This document shows positions 40,226 to 54,600 of a stretch of DNA of 64,000 nucleotides, piece by piece; the first letter of the stretch is position 1; each line of letters opens with the position of its first letter. Source of the DNA: Saccoglossus kowalevskii (Eukaryota; Hemichordata; Enteropneusta; Harrimaniidae); the NCBI RefSeq assembly GCF_000003605.2, contig NW_003116954.1, positions 55,561-119,560 of the forward strand, given 5' to 3'. The translations under genes were made by a program, and so were the position numbers. Below the pieces are notes generated by a model. That model made no database searches, was not told the DNA's origin, and saw only the letters and a program-made list of their open reading frames with translations.

Positions 40226-42171
40226 AAAACAAATTTACTTCAGTAAAACATGCTCACTAAAAATAAATGTGTCTGTGTCATTCGCCTTGGTCAAATGACT
40301 TTGTTGCTTATTTTCACCACTTTTAAAATCATCCATAACAGCAGTGTGGTATATTGTTTAGTTATTTCAACACAGAGGGCGATTAAAATGAACAAACAAT
40401 AATCCATATTAACAGGACAAAATTAAATGCCACTATTAGCAAAGTCATCTCGCTTCAATCTTTTTTTAAGTCTGGCAAATATTATATTATCAAAATTCAG
40501 TTAGCAATATTTAATCATAATTATTGTTTTAAGCAATGGGACACGAGGCGAAGCACACTGTGGCTTAATAACAAAAAAACGTTGTACTCATAGGTTGGTA
40601 AGAGCATATAAGAGTCCATAAAATTATTTCTTCCACAATTTGGTGCCCTGCGATGGTTCTGGTTGCTAACTGACAAAGCATTTGAATTTATTAAAGTCGC
40701 AACATCATAAAACATCTATTTCCTGAAGGTAACGCCATAAGTAACTCATTATGTGTGAGTTATGTCAATAGCATATATAATGTTTACTTACCAGACACCA
40801 GTTCGAGTGTTATACTATAGTTTAATTATTTTTGCACAATTTTGCCTAAATGTGGTTGCGTTAATCCATACATGTCTTATCAAAACACTAAGTGTTTTAT
40901 TTGTTATGTTTGTGTGTTTACAATGTGCTTAATTTCCATTAATAAATGGTTTAATTACTTCGACAAACACCTTCCCCAAAATACAAAAAACACTACTGTT
41001 TTGATAGAAAATACAGGTGTTTTATAATATTGTAGATATGTTTCTTATTTCAACAGTGTGCTTTAAATTAAAACGGTGTGTTTCCACGGAAACAGTATTT
41101 GTTCGTGCACCAATCATATGTCTAACCATTCACTGGAAAATAATGATCAGTAGTAGCCACATTGACTAGCGACGCGCTGGTATCATCAGCTTACAAAGAC
41201 ATGCATTGTTTTTCTACACTTGAATGTACATTGTTAGTGTTCGATCGCCTAGCATAAACCGGGATTTACTGCAATACATAGCTGGATCATAGCTGATTTT
41301 TTTTAAAATATGACCAAACACAGTAGCGTAAAATTGACTGATATCTTAAACTACATCACTTCATGAAAATGTTTGTTACATCACTTCATAAAAATGTTTG
41401 TTTCATTTTAAGTAAATAACTGTAATTTTCTAAAAAATAGATTCATAACTAGTTTTCCTGCGTTATTACTGAAATATACAAATTTAAAACAGATTTAGCC
41501 AGGCCCCAGGCGCAATACTTGGCGACGAATCTGTCACTGATAATTAAAAAACAATTATTTCTTTATTGACCTCATTGAGTATTAAAATGTACATCTTTGC
41601 TGGTTTACAATAAATCACAATCAGTTCTGAAAAAACATTCTATATTGTGTCTATTGAGAATGCAATAACATAGTAATAAGTATGAATGTATTGAATGCAT
41701 AAATAAAAAAGTATAAGCACACGCATTTTACCTAACTAATAATTGATACTTAATTATTACTTAATAATTTATTAAATAAACGTTGCATTATTTTTTACTC
41801 ATTACATGTTTTGTATTAGTTACTTTCAATATCAGCTTTCATTCAAGAAAATCCATTTTTGTATTACACATGCTTTATTTAAATATGTATACATAAGCAT
41901 CTGTTGAGGGCAGTTTGTCTGCGCTTTCGTGATAAATTTAACAACTGACTGAAGCTACCATATCATGTAACTAAGTTGGAATTAAAGAAAGTGTTGTATT
42001 AAATTGAATAATATATTTTGCATTGATACAACATTTGGTTTTCATATATAAATGATTTTATATTAACATACTGACTACCATATATATTGCGAAACTTTTT
42101 CTTCCCTACACGCGTATGATATGTTATATATATCGTTTCTCTTTGTTATATAGTTCTACTAGTAAACGTCA
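40226..42171. other. upstream flank of the channel gene
   Basis: AT-rich. A 25-bp tandem pair (ACATCACTTCATGAAAATGTTTGTT, twice with one difference) lies at 41353-41402. Just before the start codon, TTTCTCTTTGTTATATAG resembles a splice acceptor, so part of the 5' UTR may be on an upstream exon. No core promoter can be named with confidence. Confidence 0.45.
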
Positions 42172-42637
42172 ATGACCTCCACAGAAATGATCGTCATCGA
42201 GGGTAAGACTCAGCCTGATGATGGAAAGACAGGTGCACCAATCGTTGAAGCCGCGTCCAAAGAGACCGAAACGCCTCGTGGAATACCCACCAGCAAAAAA
42301 ACCAAGAAACTCAGCAATCGCATATCCCAATTTGCATCAGCAGCATCAGCACATGGGATCAGTCGTGTATCATCATCGGTAAAACCAATGCACAAGATGA
42401 TATGGAGCATTATTGTTTTGGTTTCCTTCTGTGTGTTCACTTTACATGCCAGTGCATTAATTATTAAATATTTCGACTTCGATGTAACCTTTAAGCTGAC
42501 AGTCACAAAGAATAACACCATTGAGTTCCCTTCTGTGACATTGTGTAATATGAATAAGATGCGAAGATCAGCTATAAAGAGCACAATATATCATGACATA
42601 GCTAAATCTGATGAATATTTCCCAATCGTGTATAAAG
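42172..42637 (+). CDS. channel exon 1: N terminus, TM1, post-TM1 motif
   Basis: First coding exon, 155 codons plus one base. An in-frame TAA lies three codons before the ATG, which supports this start. Residues 1-60 are a polar, lysine- and threonine-rich cytosolic tail. HGISRV (61-66) carries the His-Gly pair needed for gating in DEG/ENaC channels. TM1 spans about 77-99 ([18 protein letters not shown]). After it come a sequon at N114 (NNT) and [15 protein letters not shown] from 119, matching the family's FPAVTxCN motif. The donor is AAAG|GTAAGA. Read-through of the donor would add only 11 residues before a stop. Confidence 0.9.
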
Positions 42638-45600
42638 GTAAGATATGTGTCTTTCTTATACTTTTCATTTAATCTTAAGTTCTATACTATTTCGAAACCA
42701 AATAATTTTTATTTATATTATTTTACTCATTGCTAAATATGAGTAAATCCGGACAATAGTATTGATGAATGATTTTCAGTTATGCTTTTGATACTATAAC
42801 CATCCTGATAGTTTTTGCAACTTGGACCAAGGAACTGTTTGTTACCATTTTCGATGTGTTTGGTATTCTATCATATGTTTTTGATAATGTTTATATGAGC
42901 CAAGATCCAAAATCGGCATTACAAATATAAGCATTATGAACGTTATTAAAAGCCATATAAAAGTCTCACAATTTTGACATGTTTAAGATACAAACTTATT
43001 CATAATCAATGTTTATCTTTCCAAAAATCGCATTCATTCTGATGAGTCACATATTGAAACATATTCATGGTACATGGTTGACTGATATGCAGCGTGTCAT
43101 GGTGGCGTTAAGTCATCTATCACTTAATTTGTTTGTATAGTAATTGCAAGATTTAAAATTTACAACAAATACATATGCTCGGCAGTTTTTTGTTGAAATT
43201 AGTCTCTTATTGTGGAATGAGCTTGCAACTTTTCAGCAATATAGATAGATTTTTAACTGTATCAATATTTTTAAATGTTGTTTGAAAACTCACACGGCAC
43301 GGCGGTGTGTGACGAATTAAGCGTTAATCCTGTATAGTATAGTCATTGGGTACATAGTGTACCAGATTTTTATTGTGTCACATGACACTATGATATTGAT
43401 AATTTTATATTGCATTTTGCGGGACATAATATATAAATAAGATAACATGGTGTTTCTAAATATAGTTAAAATATTAAATATTAAAACCAAGTGTATATCT
43501 AATTTGCATACTCAGTTTGAACAGCCTTTTGATCAATTGACAGCGAATGTCCAATATGTTTCTAAAACCTTTTTTTCTATCACAAGGGCCTTGTTCAGAA
43601 AATGATATAGCATGTAACGACATCGAAAATAACTGCATCAAACCATATATGCAATGTAATGGTGTAACAGACTGTTTAAACTCAGAAGATGAAAATAACT
43701 GCCGTAAGTAAACTAATGGTACATTGTTATGACATATTAAACTGCTTTTAATTAGGGTTATAGATAAGGCTTATATCCATATTGTTAGACTCCTGTCATT
43801 ATTTCTTCTTCTCGGCGGATTCTTTGGTCATCTATTATTACTTATTGAACTTTGTAGACCCTGAGTGAAAGTTATGCAGTGAAATCTTGCGAAAAGTTTC
43901 CACTACTTTGACAGCCATCTTGGAGTGAAGTTAAAGTGGAAGTAACCATTTGAAAGCTTATTTGGGGTTCTAGGCATTCTGATGTTGTTGCTATGGCATC
44001 ACTGGTAGATGGACTACCTATTTTATGAATACAAATTTAGCAGTCACGTCACGTACCCGTTACATTCGATATCTTGAAAAAGAAATTTAGAACCACACAA
44101 TACATTTATCTGAAATTTGGTATTTAGCATATATGTGTATGTAAGGCCATTGCCGTTCGGAAATTTCTAATGATTGATCACGTTCTTTGGCAGTTATCTT
44201 AGATTTCTTCTAAAAAGGAAGTAGTTGTATACTGATACGTGAAATTGATCGGTTTGAAATTTGTCATCTATAAATTGATCTACTTCATACAGCACAACGA
44301 TTATTTTAACCAATCACGTGATTTGATCATCGCAATTATTTTAAGCATTTGTTTTTCATGAGTATGTAATCAGTCAGCTTAAAAATTAAGCATGTAGTGT
44401 ATATGATCAAAGTTTTTAAGCACACGTTTCTCCTCTCCGTTGAATTTTCATCAAGCCATTTGTGAACACCACTGAACGTTATATTTCAAATCATGCTGTA
44501 CTTATTGGCCCTGATTTGATCTGATATACCTAATTTTCAGGATTTTGATTGGTCAACATTTTCGGCAGTCATATCGGATTGAAATAAATTAGAGGTTACC
44601 ATTTTGATCCAAAGTTTAGGCATTTTGCTTATTTTGTTCTCTTGTTATTGATATGTAAACTAGCAATACGTCACAAAAAAAAAACGCCATACTGGATTTT
44701 TAAAATATTTAACATATGCAGACATTGTGGCGCGCTCCTTGTTACAAACCATACACATGGCTTTGTATTGTCCCTTATGATATCAAGTTTCATTTGGCAG
44801 GCAATGCATTTTTTCTGATTTTGTTCAAAATTACATTTTCGATTACTTTATATTATCGAATATGATAATATAAATAATAACAGTGATATATTAGTTATAG
44901 TATATGTACACTTTTATAATGGAGGTTAGATTTACCAACTACCTAGAAAATTGTATCCGTAATATTGCTTGCACCNNNNNNNNNNNNNNNNNNNNNNNNN
45001 NNNNNNNNNNNNNNNNNNNNNNNNNTTATATATTTTATATATATATATATATATTGTTTTTAAGGCGACTGTTTTGAATCTGAATTCAAATGCACCGAAG
45101 GCGAGTGTATCCCATTAAACCAGAAATGTGATCACAAATTTGATTGTTCAAACGACTTGGACGAAGCAGATTGTCCTAAAGGTATGTATGGTTTATATTC
45201 ATAGTTGCCTTGGGTGTATGTTTGTATATATTGCTAAAATAGAAACCAACTGCAGCAGGCAATAATTATATAATTAATTCCAAGTACAATTATGACATTG
45301 ATCTATGTTAATAAATGTATATGTAAGGGATTTGAGGGTTTATACGTAACATAATTTGGTTGATTCGATGTATTAGCGGGAAATTTTGATTTTACCAATG
45401 TTTTTATCAATAAAATTTATCTTTTATTTGACACAAAAGTGTGTATTGTAACTCATCTCTCTGTCGTCTTAGTAACTTGCACTGCATTCCAGTGGACGTG
45501 TGACAACTTAGACTGCATTCCAAGTTCATCATTTTGTAATGGAATTCGGGACTGCTACGATTACAGTGATGAACCTGATAATGAAGATTGTAAATATCCA

Positions 45601-48600
45601 CTGCGTAAGTACAAATCTATACACGATATAATATTTGTGTGTCCCATATATTTTGTTTTGATATTGGCGATGTTATATTGTTTTGACTCTGGCACTTTAA
45701 CGTGCACAATGTCATATTCAAGAGTGGTAAAACTTTATTGGGTGAAATGCAGAAGGAAACTGAAAGTATTTTGATTTTGTTGCATTGTAGTAACGTTTGT
45801 TATTATATTGGCAAAAAAATCGTGTTTAACAAACTGTGTAGGTGTAACAATGATTTTTTCTCTACACACATTCTAGAACATTGATGTAGTAGAAACACTG
45901 AATTGGCTAAACACTGGTCCTTTTAATCGCCTTTCAGAGTTTTACTTTACGTTAGTAAATCGACAAATCAAAATTCTCTCGTATTATCACTATTAAGAAC
46001 CAAATTAAATTGTGCAATAAGTCTTATCCCCTAATAGCGCACAATTATAATCGTGCTATGCTTCCAGAATTATGACGGTATACTTGATATGTCTTCTTTT
46101 TATTGATGACAGAACAATGTTCGGAAAGTGAGTTTCGGTGTAATGATGGTACTTGTATCAGTGGTTCCAAAAGATGTGCCCACGCGTTGTTTTGGAATAT
46201 ATGTTCTAAAGGTGAAGAAAAACAAAATTGTGATAGTTGTGAGTAACTTTCTTGTTCATTTTTAATATTATATTTAGTGTGAGATTGGAAAATAAAAATA
46301 AAGAAAAATTGCTATCGTTTCCCTATACTATTGAGAAGACATGCATTAGAGACGATGGTGATTTTATGCTGTAAAATTTATACTCCGTTGCGCATTATGG
46401 TTATAAAGTTTTGAAATATATGAGCATATGAAGTATATGAAGTTATTTACATTCATTACATATATGCCATAATAGTTATGCTTTCTTTTGAGGCACCATT
46501 ACGATCTGTTGATATAGATAGGTCATAATAACTACTCTTCGTTTTAGAAAGTGTCCTATGAGACCAATAAGGTAATTCATGTACAGATATGCTATGTACG
46601 AATGTACAACATAAATATCACGTGAAAAAATTACCGGTATTACCGGTAAAGAGAAATAAATGCAACGTGTTTGTATTGTGCCGACTGGTAGCTGGGATAC
46701 TAATCATGTTAGATAAATACATTTACAAGTAGATACCAGTGTACGCGGCGAATAGTAATGCACTTCCTAATTGTTCTTAAAATTAATTCAATAAGCATTG
46801 TACCCACTATGTTATTCGTTGACTGATTTGTTGACTGACATATCCATCGAAATCTATACAGATATATCCCACCATTTGATTAATTGCTCAAACGTTGCTT
46901 TTTATGATTGAACACCAAACACAGTACATAGTTATGTTAATATATTTTTACATCAATCGAATTTAACATTCCAACATATTCTATTTGGCAGATACATGTC
47001 CCGACTTCACGTGTATCAACCACAAGTGTATTGGGGATGCAGATGTTTGCAACGGATATCACACGTGTCCTTTGGGAGAGGATGAAAATCCCGTGATGTG
47101 CGAAATTCGTGAGTAAATAATTTTGCAGTATCCTTGCAAGTTTGTATAGTGGAAATATTACTCCGAATTTGAATCATAAAATAGAAGTTACTTGGAGTCC
47201 ATGAACACAAAACAACTACAAATTAAGCACATAAACATTGCATTATTTAACATGATCGAATCACTAAAGGAATGATATATAGACTCCGAGGAGATGATAC
47301 CATTTTGTCATTTGATTGGTGGACGACGTTACACTGCATTAACAACTTATGAATCAATTCTCAATGTCATCAATTGCCCACATTATTAAGGCAAACTATG
47401 TTCTACGTATGATGGTACACACCCTATTTAGTCAGTCACTATGCCCGAGGATGTAGTAAATATGCAGACTTTAAAAAAAAAACATTATCTGTTTTCGTTC
47501 AAACCATTGGACCAATGGTTTTGTGGGGAACATCGCGCCCTAACATTCGAAAAGTGTACTTCTAAACGTTTAACACTGATAGATAGCGTATCAAATTATC
47601 ATTTGAGTAAACTATAAGTATTCAAATTGCATATTTTATTGGACAATAACAAAACAACTTTGTTGACATTGGTAATGAGAAATGTAAAACATTTCCTGTG
47701 GGTAAATATGTGTAAGTACAGTAGTTAATAAAAAGTAGATATGATTGGCAATCGAATTATATTCTTCAGATACATGTCCTTATTTCAAGTGTAGCAACCA
47801 CCTCTGCCTTGACGAATATGACGTATGTGATGGTTATCCTCAGTGTCCCAATGGAGAGGACGAAGATGAAGCTGCGTGCAACAACAGTAAGTAAATATTC
47901 ATCCACAATTGTTGAAATATTCCCGAAACGAATCACCCATTATTACTCATAATAACATTATTAAAACAACCAAAATATCCAGCTATTGTAATTGCTACTT
48001 GTCATGCAACAGTACAATAAAAAAGTACCGAATGGAAGTTGGGTGTCACAATGGTAACTTTTATAAATATGGACAAAATTTTGATTCACGTCATTGCACT
48101 GTGGATTTTCGAAATATGATGAATTTTTTCACATCTGATATTTTGAAGATATATTATATATTAACTATGTACATGTCATTGTAAATCATGAAAAAACAAA
48201 ACATAAAAACTTTGCTATAAAAGTTGATGCCTTGACATTAAATGACCTGCATGAAAAATAAGCACCATCAATAACATATTTGAGCGATAACAAAAATTGA
48301 GCATAATAATGGTTTGAACACAAAATTAAGATTATGCTGTATTGTTTTATCAAATTATTGACATCAAAACCATTCGCAACAAAAAGATTTGATAAACAAA
48401 AGTATGTAAAAGTGAAAATAATCAAAACGTTCATCTTTATACAAACGTTTCCATGTAGACCTTGTGCAAGTAATAAGAAACCCGCCCCTATGTATATTTA
48501 TGGAGTAAATGACGTAATTAATTATTTTGTATTCACATATAAACCAAAAGCTGCAACATCAACAAAATCTCATGCATATGCAAGATTACCCTATTAACCA

Positions 48601-51600
48601 TGAATCGATGTAGGCTATACGTGTAGTGTCATTTCAGCAAGCATTTAGCGGGCCATCTCGTTCTCAAATAAATATTATCAAGAGATTAACACACGACAAC
48701 CCGTGATATCGCGAATTTTATCATCGTATTTTCACGAGTTCTACCGCGTAAAACAATCAAGATCACTTGTAAATAGGACATCACGAAAATATCGCGTAAT
48801 ACTTATGATAGTAAATAAGTGATAGATAAATTCGAGATTGACGTAGTGAATTGGGTGTATAATTTGGTCTGGTATGAATTTCTGTTAATTAATCTCGGTA
48901 AAATAACACTAGCAAAACCAAGTGATTGATCGGTTGGAGTTGTCCATTCAAATGATCGTTTTTAAATATTTTCGCAGAACAAACATTATGTCTTTGAAGC
49001 TGAAATGGTAAGAACCAATGCGGTAGGTGTGATGTAGATCGGGGTGATTTTGATCAAGTGTAAACTTTCTCTACTGTTTGAACTCGGTGATTTCCGATCC
49101 CCCCCCCAACAAACAAAGAACCTAAAAGTCGACTTCGACAAAGAGAGTAAGAAAAGTCGACCCTAAATAATTTTGGCTTGTAGTGATTCTGCAGTGATGA
49201 GTCTTGTGTTTTGAAATATCCTATCTTTGCCAGCCAAGGATCGTTTATTCCTCCATCGCCTCACCGTAACATTTCGGCACAGTATATTTAAGTCTTCATA
49301 TAAGAGATAGTTTATTCAACGCATTGTACAATCACATTGATATATCGTAGACAAATAGAAATAGATTATGCTGTCAGTATATGAACACATATTTCAACCG
49401 TCACAATATAACTGTATTTACGGTAGGTCTCTGGGTATGAGCTGTGAATTGAACGACCTTTATTAAGCTAAAAAGTACTATACACAAGATTATTCTTCCA
49501 ATACTGTAGTCAGAGCTATTGAATGCAGTACAGTTCAAGAAAACAAGAAAAACCTTTATATCTATATAATCTATATTTATTTCATCTTTTTATGTCTGGT
49601 GTCGTTTAAATAATACCATCCAGATGTTGGCTTCTTGATATTTACTAATGGGGTTTTGGATTTCCATTATGTTGCCATAGTAAGCTGAATCTTACCTTGT
49701 TAATTTTGTAGCGATATGTACTGAGTTCAAGTGCAAGAGTGGGCAATGTATCAAACTGCGTTTTACCTGCAACGGAATTAACCACTGTCCTGATGGCGAT
49801 GATGAAGACGCCGATCTATGTGGACACCGTGAGTTGTTTATATGAATAATTATTCTCTACATCTTAATTCTAATAATATCCTTCATACACCACTAAGTGT
49901 TATCATATATTCAGCAATACACAAACCATTATTATACATTTAGCACGGAAAGCAATATACTGTAAAGTTCTGCATTCGCTCGAGCGTTCGAATTATCTTT
50001 TATATATAGTAAACTAAATTACCAGCCTTAATGCGTTAAAATTTATTGATTGTCACATTTGAACACTTTTCTTTGATTACATTAAACTCTATAAAAATTA
50101 ACATCACTCCTGGGATCTAACAATTACAAGTTTAGGCTATGAATGTGCACAACATTCATGATATGGCCAGTATATAAAATAGTAGTTGGACGTACATACG
50201 CCATACTTTCGAAAAATGTTCGTCAGTATCGGTACGTTAAAGATACACAATTTGAACAGATACAAATTTCAAAACATTACAAGGCTTTACCTGTATCAAA
50301 TGCTTGGCTACTGGGTTGCTAAGAAATGAAATACATTGTTATATAAGTTATTGTGCGTGTTATGCAAAAAAAAACTCTTTTCAAATACCTATCACCTTGT
50401 GATCACACTCAGAACTATGGCTGCATTATTTATACTCCCAACAGAACAAATAGTGTTTAAACGGTAGTTGATAAAACAAAGTGTCAACTCTGCCTAGAAT
50501 TATCCTATCATAATAACGTGTTCTATTTCTGGTGCATAGTATTTTAACTGGTTTTGTTCGTTTAGGTGTTACAAGTGTGTCATGTTGCGCGATTCAAATT
50601 CAGGTATTATATGTATGCAATAAGTTTTACTTACAAGAAAACGGAAAATTTGATTGTATGAAGAGTATCTACATTTTAGCAATGTTTGATACTGTAATGA
50701 ACTTTGCCATTTTATTTAAATTATTTTTAATAAAAACATTGGTTTTAAATTTTAAAAAAATACTATCTGAATGAAAGTGATTTCTTTTATCTCGTATCTC
50801 CGATCTCTTCTGAAATTGAAGCGGTCTTTACTATATACATCAGCCAATTAAAAATGAAAGAAAAGTGCATTAGTTGCAATTGATATTCTGTTTATTGATA
50901 TGGTTGTTAAAATACATACGAAGTCGTCTTGTATTTTTCTCTCTGATTCATGCCATTATTTGTGTTTATCTTCTTGGTTGATTCCGTGGATAATCAGGTT
51001 ATCACATTTCATCTGGCTTTCTTGTTTATCTCCAGCTTGCCTTTTGAGTTTCAGTTCGTCATTCGCCCACCCTGGTCTTAACTCCCTGTAATTCTTCTCT
51101 AAGTATCTTAACCGCTCCTGTTAATTCATCGACATTAGCATTTCTGATACAATATCTAAGCACTTAGTGTTAATACTTACCTTGCTCAATGGCATGTTAT
51201 CACTGCTTTCATTTCGTGGGTATAGTCATTGCGTTTTCAGTGCAAAATAGAATACGTTTGCCATAACTGTATTCTATGGTGAATAATTAATTGCTCTCCT
51301 TTTAATCTCCATAGTTCCGTGTCACGAGTTCAAGTGCAACAATAGTCGATGTATTCTCGAGGAGTTTGTATGCAATGGGAGAGATGACTGTAACGATGGG
51401 TCCGACGAAGATCCTGATATGTGTTCGAATTGTAAGCTATAAATATGTTAATTTTCCATATTTTAAAATAGTAGATACAACAAAAACAACAACAACATGT
51501 ATCTACTCAGTTGAAGCTGCGATGAATGAATGAAAGTAATAAACACGGATGAGGTATACAGATCAGATGATGATCTGATATAAACAATACTATTTATTCG

Positions 51601-54600
51601 AGCATTGGCTATCCAGCATCAATTCATTATTAACATTAAAAAAAGAAGTCTGTAGGGTACTTTTCTTTCCCCATTTTAAAACTAAAAACTGTGCCACTGT
51701 ATTTGGACATTATGAATATGAGTTGATAGAAATAGTGTGGCAACTGCAATAAATATTATAATGATGATGACTTAATATTATCAATGTTCTGTGTTCTGGA
51801 ATTTCATTTTCCGCGGTCTAAAAATATAACCACGCTCTATTGATTGAACGATGACACTGAGAAAATGGTGCGCTTCCATTTGAACCACTGTTATAATATA
51901 AATGTGTTTATACTACCAGAGTTTATTCCGAAAATCTTGGACACAACATTCATATTTTATTTTTTCTGCAAGGTATATCGATGATTGGATAAATGAGTGT
52001 GAAGCAATTGTAACACCCGGGGAAAATATATGTTCTTCACATTGTTCGAGTCAATATGAAGACGTTGATATAATTTCTGATACATTTGATTAATAATTGA
52101 TTAATGATTAATAATATAATTGTATAGCTAAAATAACAATATAACTTTAGACCACTAAACGAAAATCCCATAGGCAAAATACAACTACATAAACAATACA
52201 TTATACAAAATGAAGGTGATTAATAAGCAGGTGTTTCAAAATGAGTTTGCACATCTTGTTCCCCTAAGCCCTTCATACCGGTATTTAACGTCTCGTCCCG
52301 CAATGGTCAGAGGCAATTGCATCGCAAATGCCAATTAATAGACAAAGTTCAATTATCAAAGTAGAGTGGTCAAATGTTGATGATATTGATCAAAATATTG
52401 ATGGTTGATTCTCGCATGAATGACTTATGTTTACAAAATCTGAATTCAACCAAAGGTTGTCATATTTCATCGCAATTAGTTATACCTTTTTTTTTAATTT
52501 TTTTAAATCTCTGTCATTTGGTATTTATAACAAATATTTCAATATGTTAAATGTTAAGGTTAATAACTTATTACTTCAACAGCAACATTTAAAAAAATAT
52601 ATATATTCTATCATATACTTACCGTTCAATTTAAAGTTCATTTGTTCAAAACTCTATCATATGTTATGTATACTAACTATCTTATTATTTGCAATGTTAG
52701 GTATGTAAATTAAGTCATTAAATCAACAGCAATTATTTTTAATTATATAAAGCATAACTTATTTTGAAATCTATAATTTGTGTAGATGTGTGTTCTGGGG
52801 TAGTGTGTCGACACGGAACATGTGTAGCTGAACACCGTTTGTGTGATGGGCGAATGGACTGTTATGTTTTCCATGCACAGGATGAAGATCCTAATTTATG
52901 TAGAAATCGTAAGTAAAAAAACTTTGAAGCTGTTATCTCTTTTGTTAACAATCTTTGTAAGAATATAACATAAGATGCCAGTAAGAAAAAGACAAATACA
53001 AAAAATGTGTTCAATAAGCCACACATAGACATTGGCCCATAATAATCTATCTTGCAGTGTTAAATGACTGTTTGATTATTAATACACATAGCGGTAGGTA
53101 ATCTATATAGATATAATTCAATATAATAAGATTATGACTTATGTGAATCTTGACAAACGAACATTTGACTGAACACTCGAACTAAAAACATTGTGTTGTT
53201 TTACAAACTGCTATCAATGCATTACTTGCACTAGCTTAACGTCATACTTGAATTAATTCTGAAGATTTCACCTCAAAAAATATGTATGTTTGGTACATGC
53301 ACACAATAAAAATGTGCTTTTTTGGTCAAAAGTGATTTAAAGAAAATTAGCTCCTAAACCATGCTTCTGTTCCCTGTCAAAATTGGTTTATGGGTACATC
53401 TGTTTACTATGAAGAATGTGCCTTGTTGAAAACTGTCTACCAGTTGTGAATTTTGCAGGGCAGCAGCCCAAATTTCACTACTTCAAATTTATGCATATAT
53501 TAACACCCAGGCTAGTTGTTTGTACGATTGTTGTAACACTGTTCAAAGAAAAACAATACCCCGACGGCGTTTTGAAGATAAACACATTGTCAATCATTTG
53601 TGAAAATTTCAAAACAAAAGGTCAAAGCGTCTAGGAGCTATTTTTTTTGTTTAAAGTTCTAGGATGTGCACTAAAAAGAAGATGAGATAGTTGCTAATTT
53701 GCATAACAATCCACTCAGTAAGAAGTTTGCTAATGCTCATAATTTAAATAGCTGTAACAGTTCCAAATTTAAAGTATTATCATTTTGTTAAAAGTTAAAT
53801 ATAGTGCATAATATGGAAATCCCGTCACTTCTTTTTTTCACCATGTTTCTTTGCTATTATTTATGTATAGCCTTGCTAAATCTTGCTAAGCATTCAAAAG
53901 AGAATGTTTGCACCTTTTAACTATATTTCAAAATCGTTTTTTGAGTATGTTCCACTATTCACAATTCTACAAAATTTTAACAGTTTATAGCCAAGACTGT
54001 TTGGACAATAAAAAGCAAAAAAAAATATCACTCCCAAGTGCCCACGAACCTGCATCTTTACATTAAGCAATACTTTTCATAGGTACATGTGATGGGTTCA
54101 AATGCAGTGATGGCAAGTGTATTAATGAGCTCCTTGTCTGTGATGGGAATTATGACTGCTATGAGGAAGACGATGAAGAACTTGATTTATGTATAAATAG
54201 TGAGTATTCATTTAATCGTTTCTATCAATATCATTTGTAGTGAATTGAATTATTTTCAAAATATATGTAATTAGTAACCAAGTGATAACATATTAATAAT
54301 AATAAATAAAAATATATTTCTTTTTTTGTGATAAAACATTTAAAGTGTTTATAAGATTGTCCCCACTTTGAATACAAGTGTTTTTAATCTGCATAATTAC
54401 GTAAAGTTGATTTTATGAAAACACTTACAGTCAGTGTTTTTATTGCACAATTTCAGGAATGTTTTGGCCATAGCACATTAGGGAAACTGTTTCCAATAGG
54501 AACATGTTTAATAGGAAGTGTTTATTATCACAGCACATTTAAAAGTGATTTTACAAGACACGCATTATGTAACGTGTTTACATGAGGAACATGCACTGAA

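Noticed and set aside
45439-45774. A 111-codon open frame as an independent gene
   Set aside because: It is the LDLa module 3 exon plus read-through into the flanking introns. Good splice sites define a 132-bp exon inside it.
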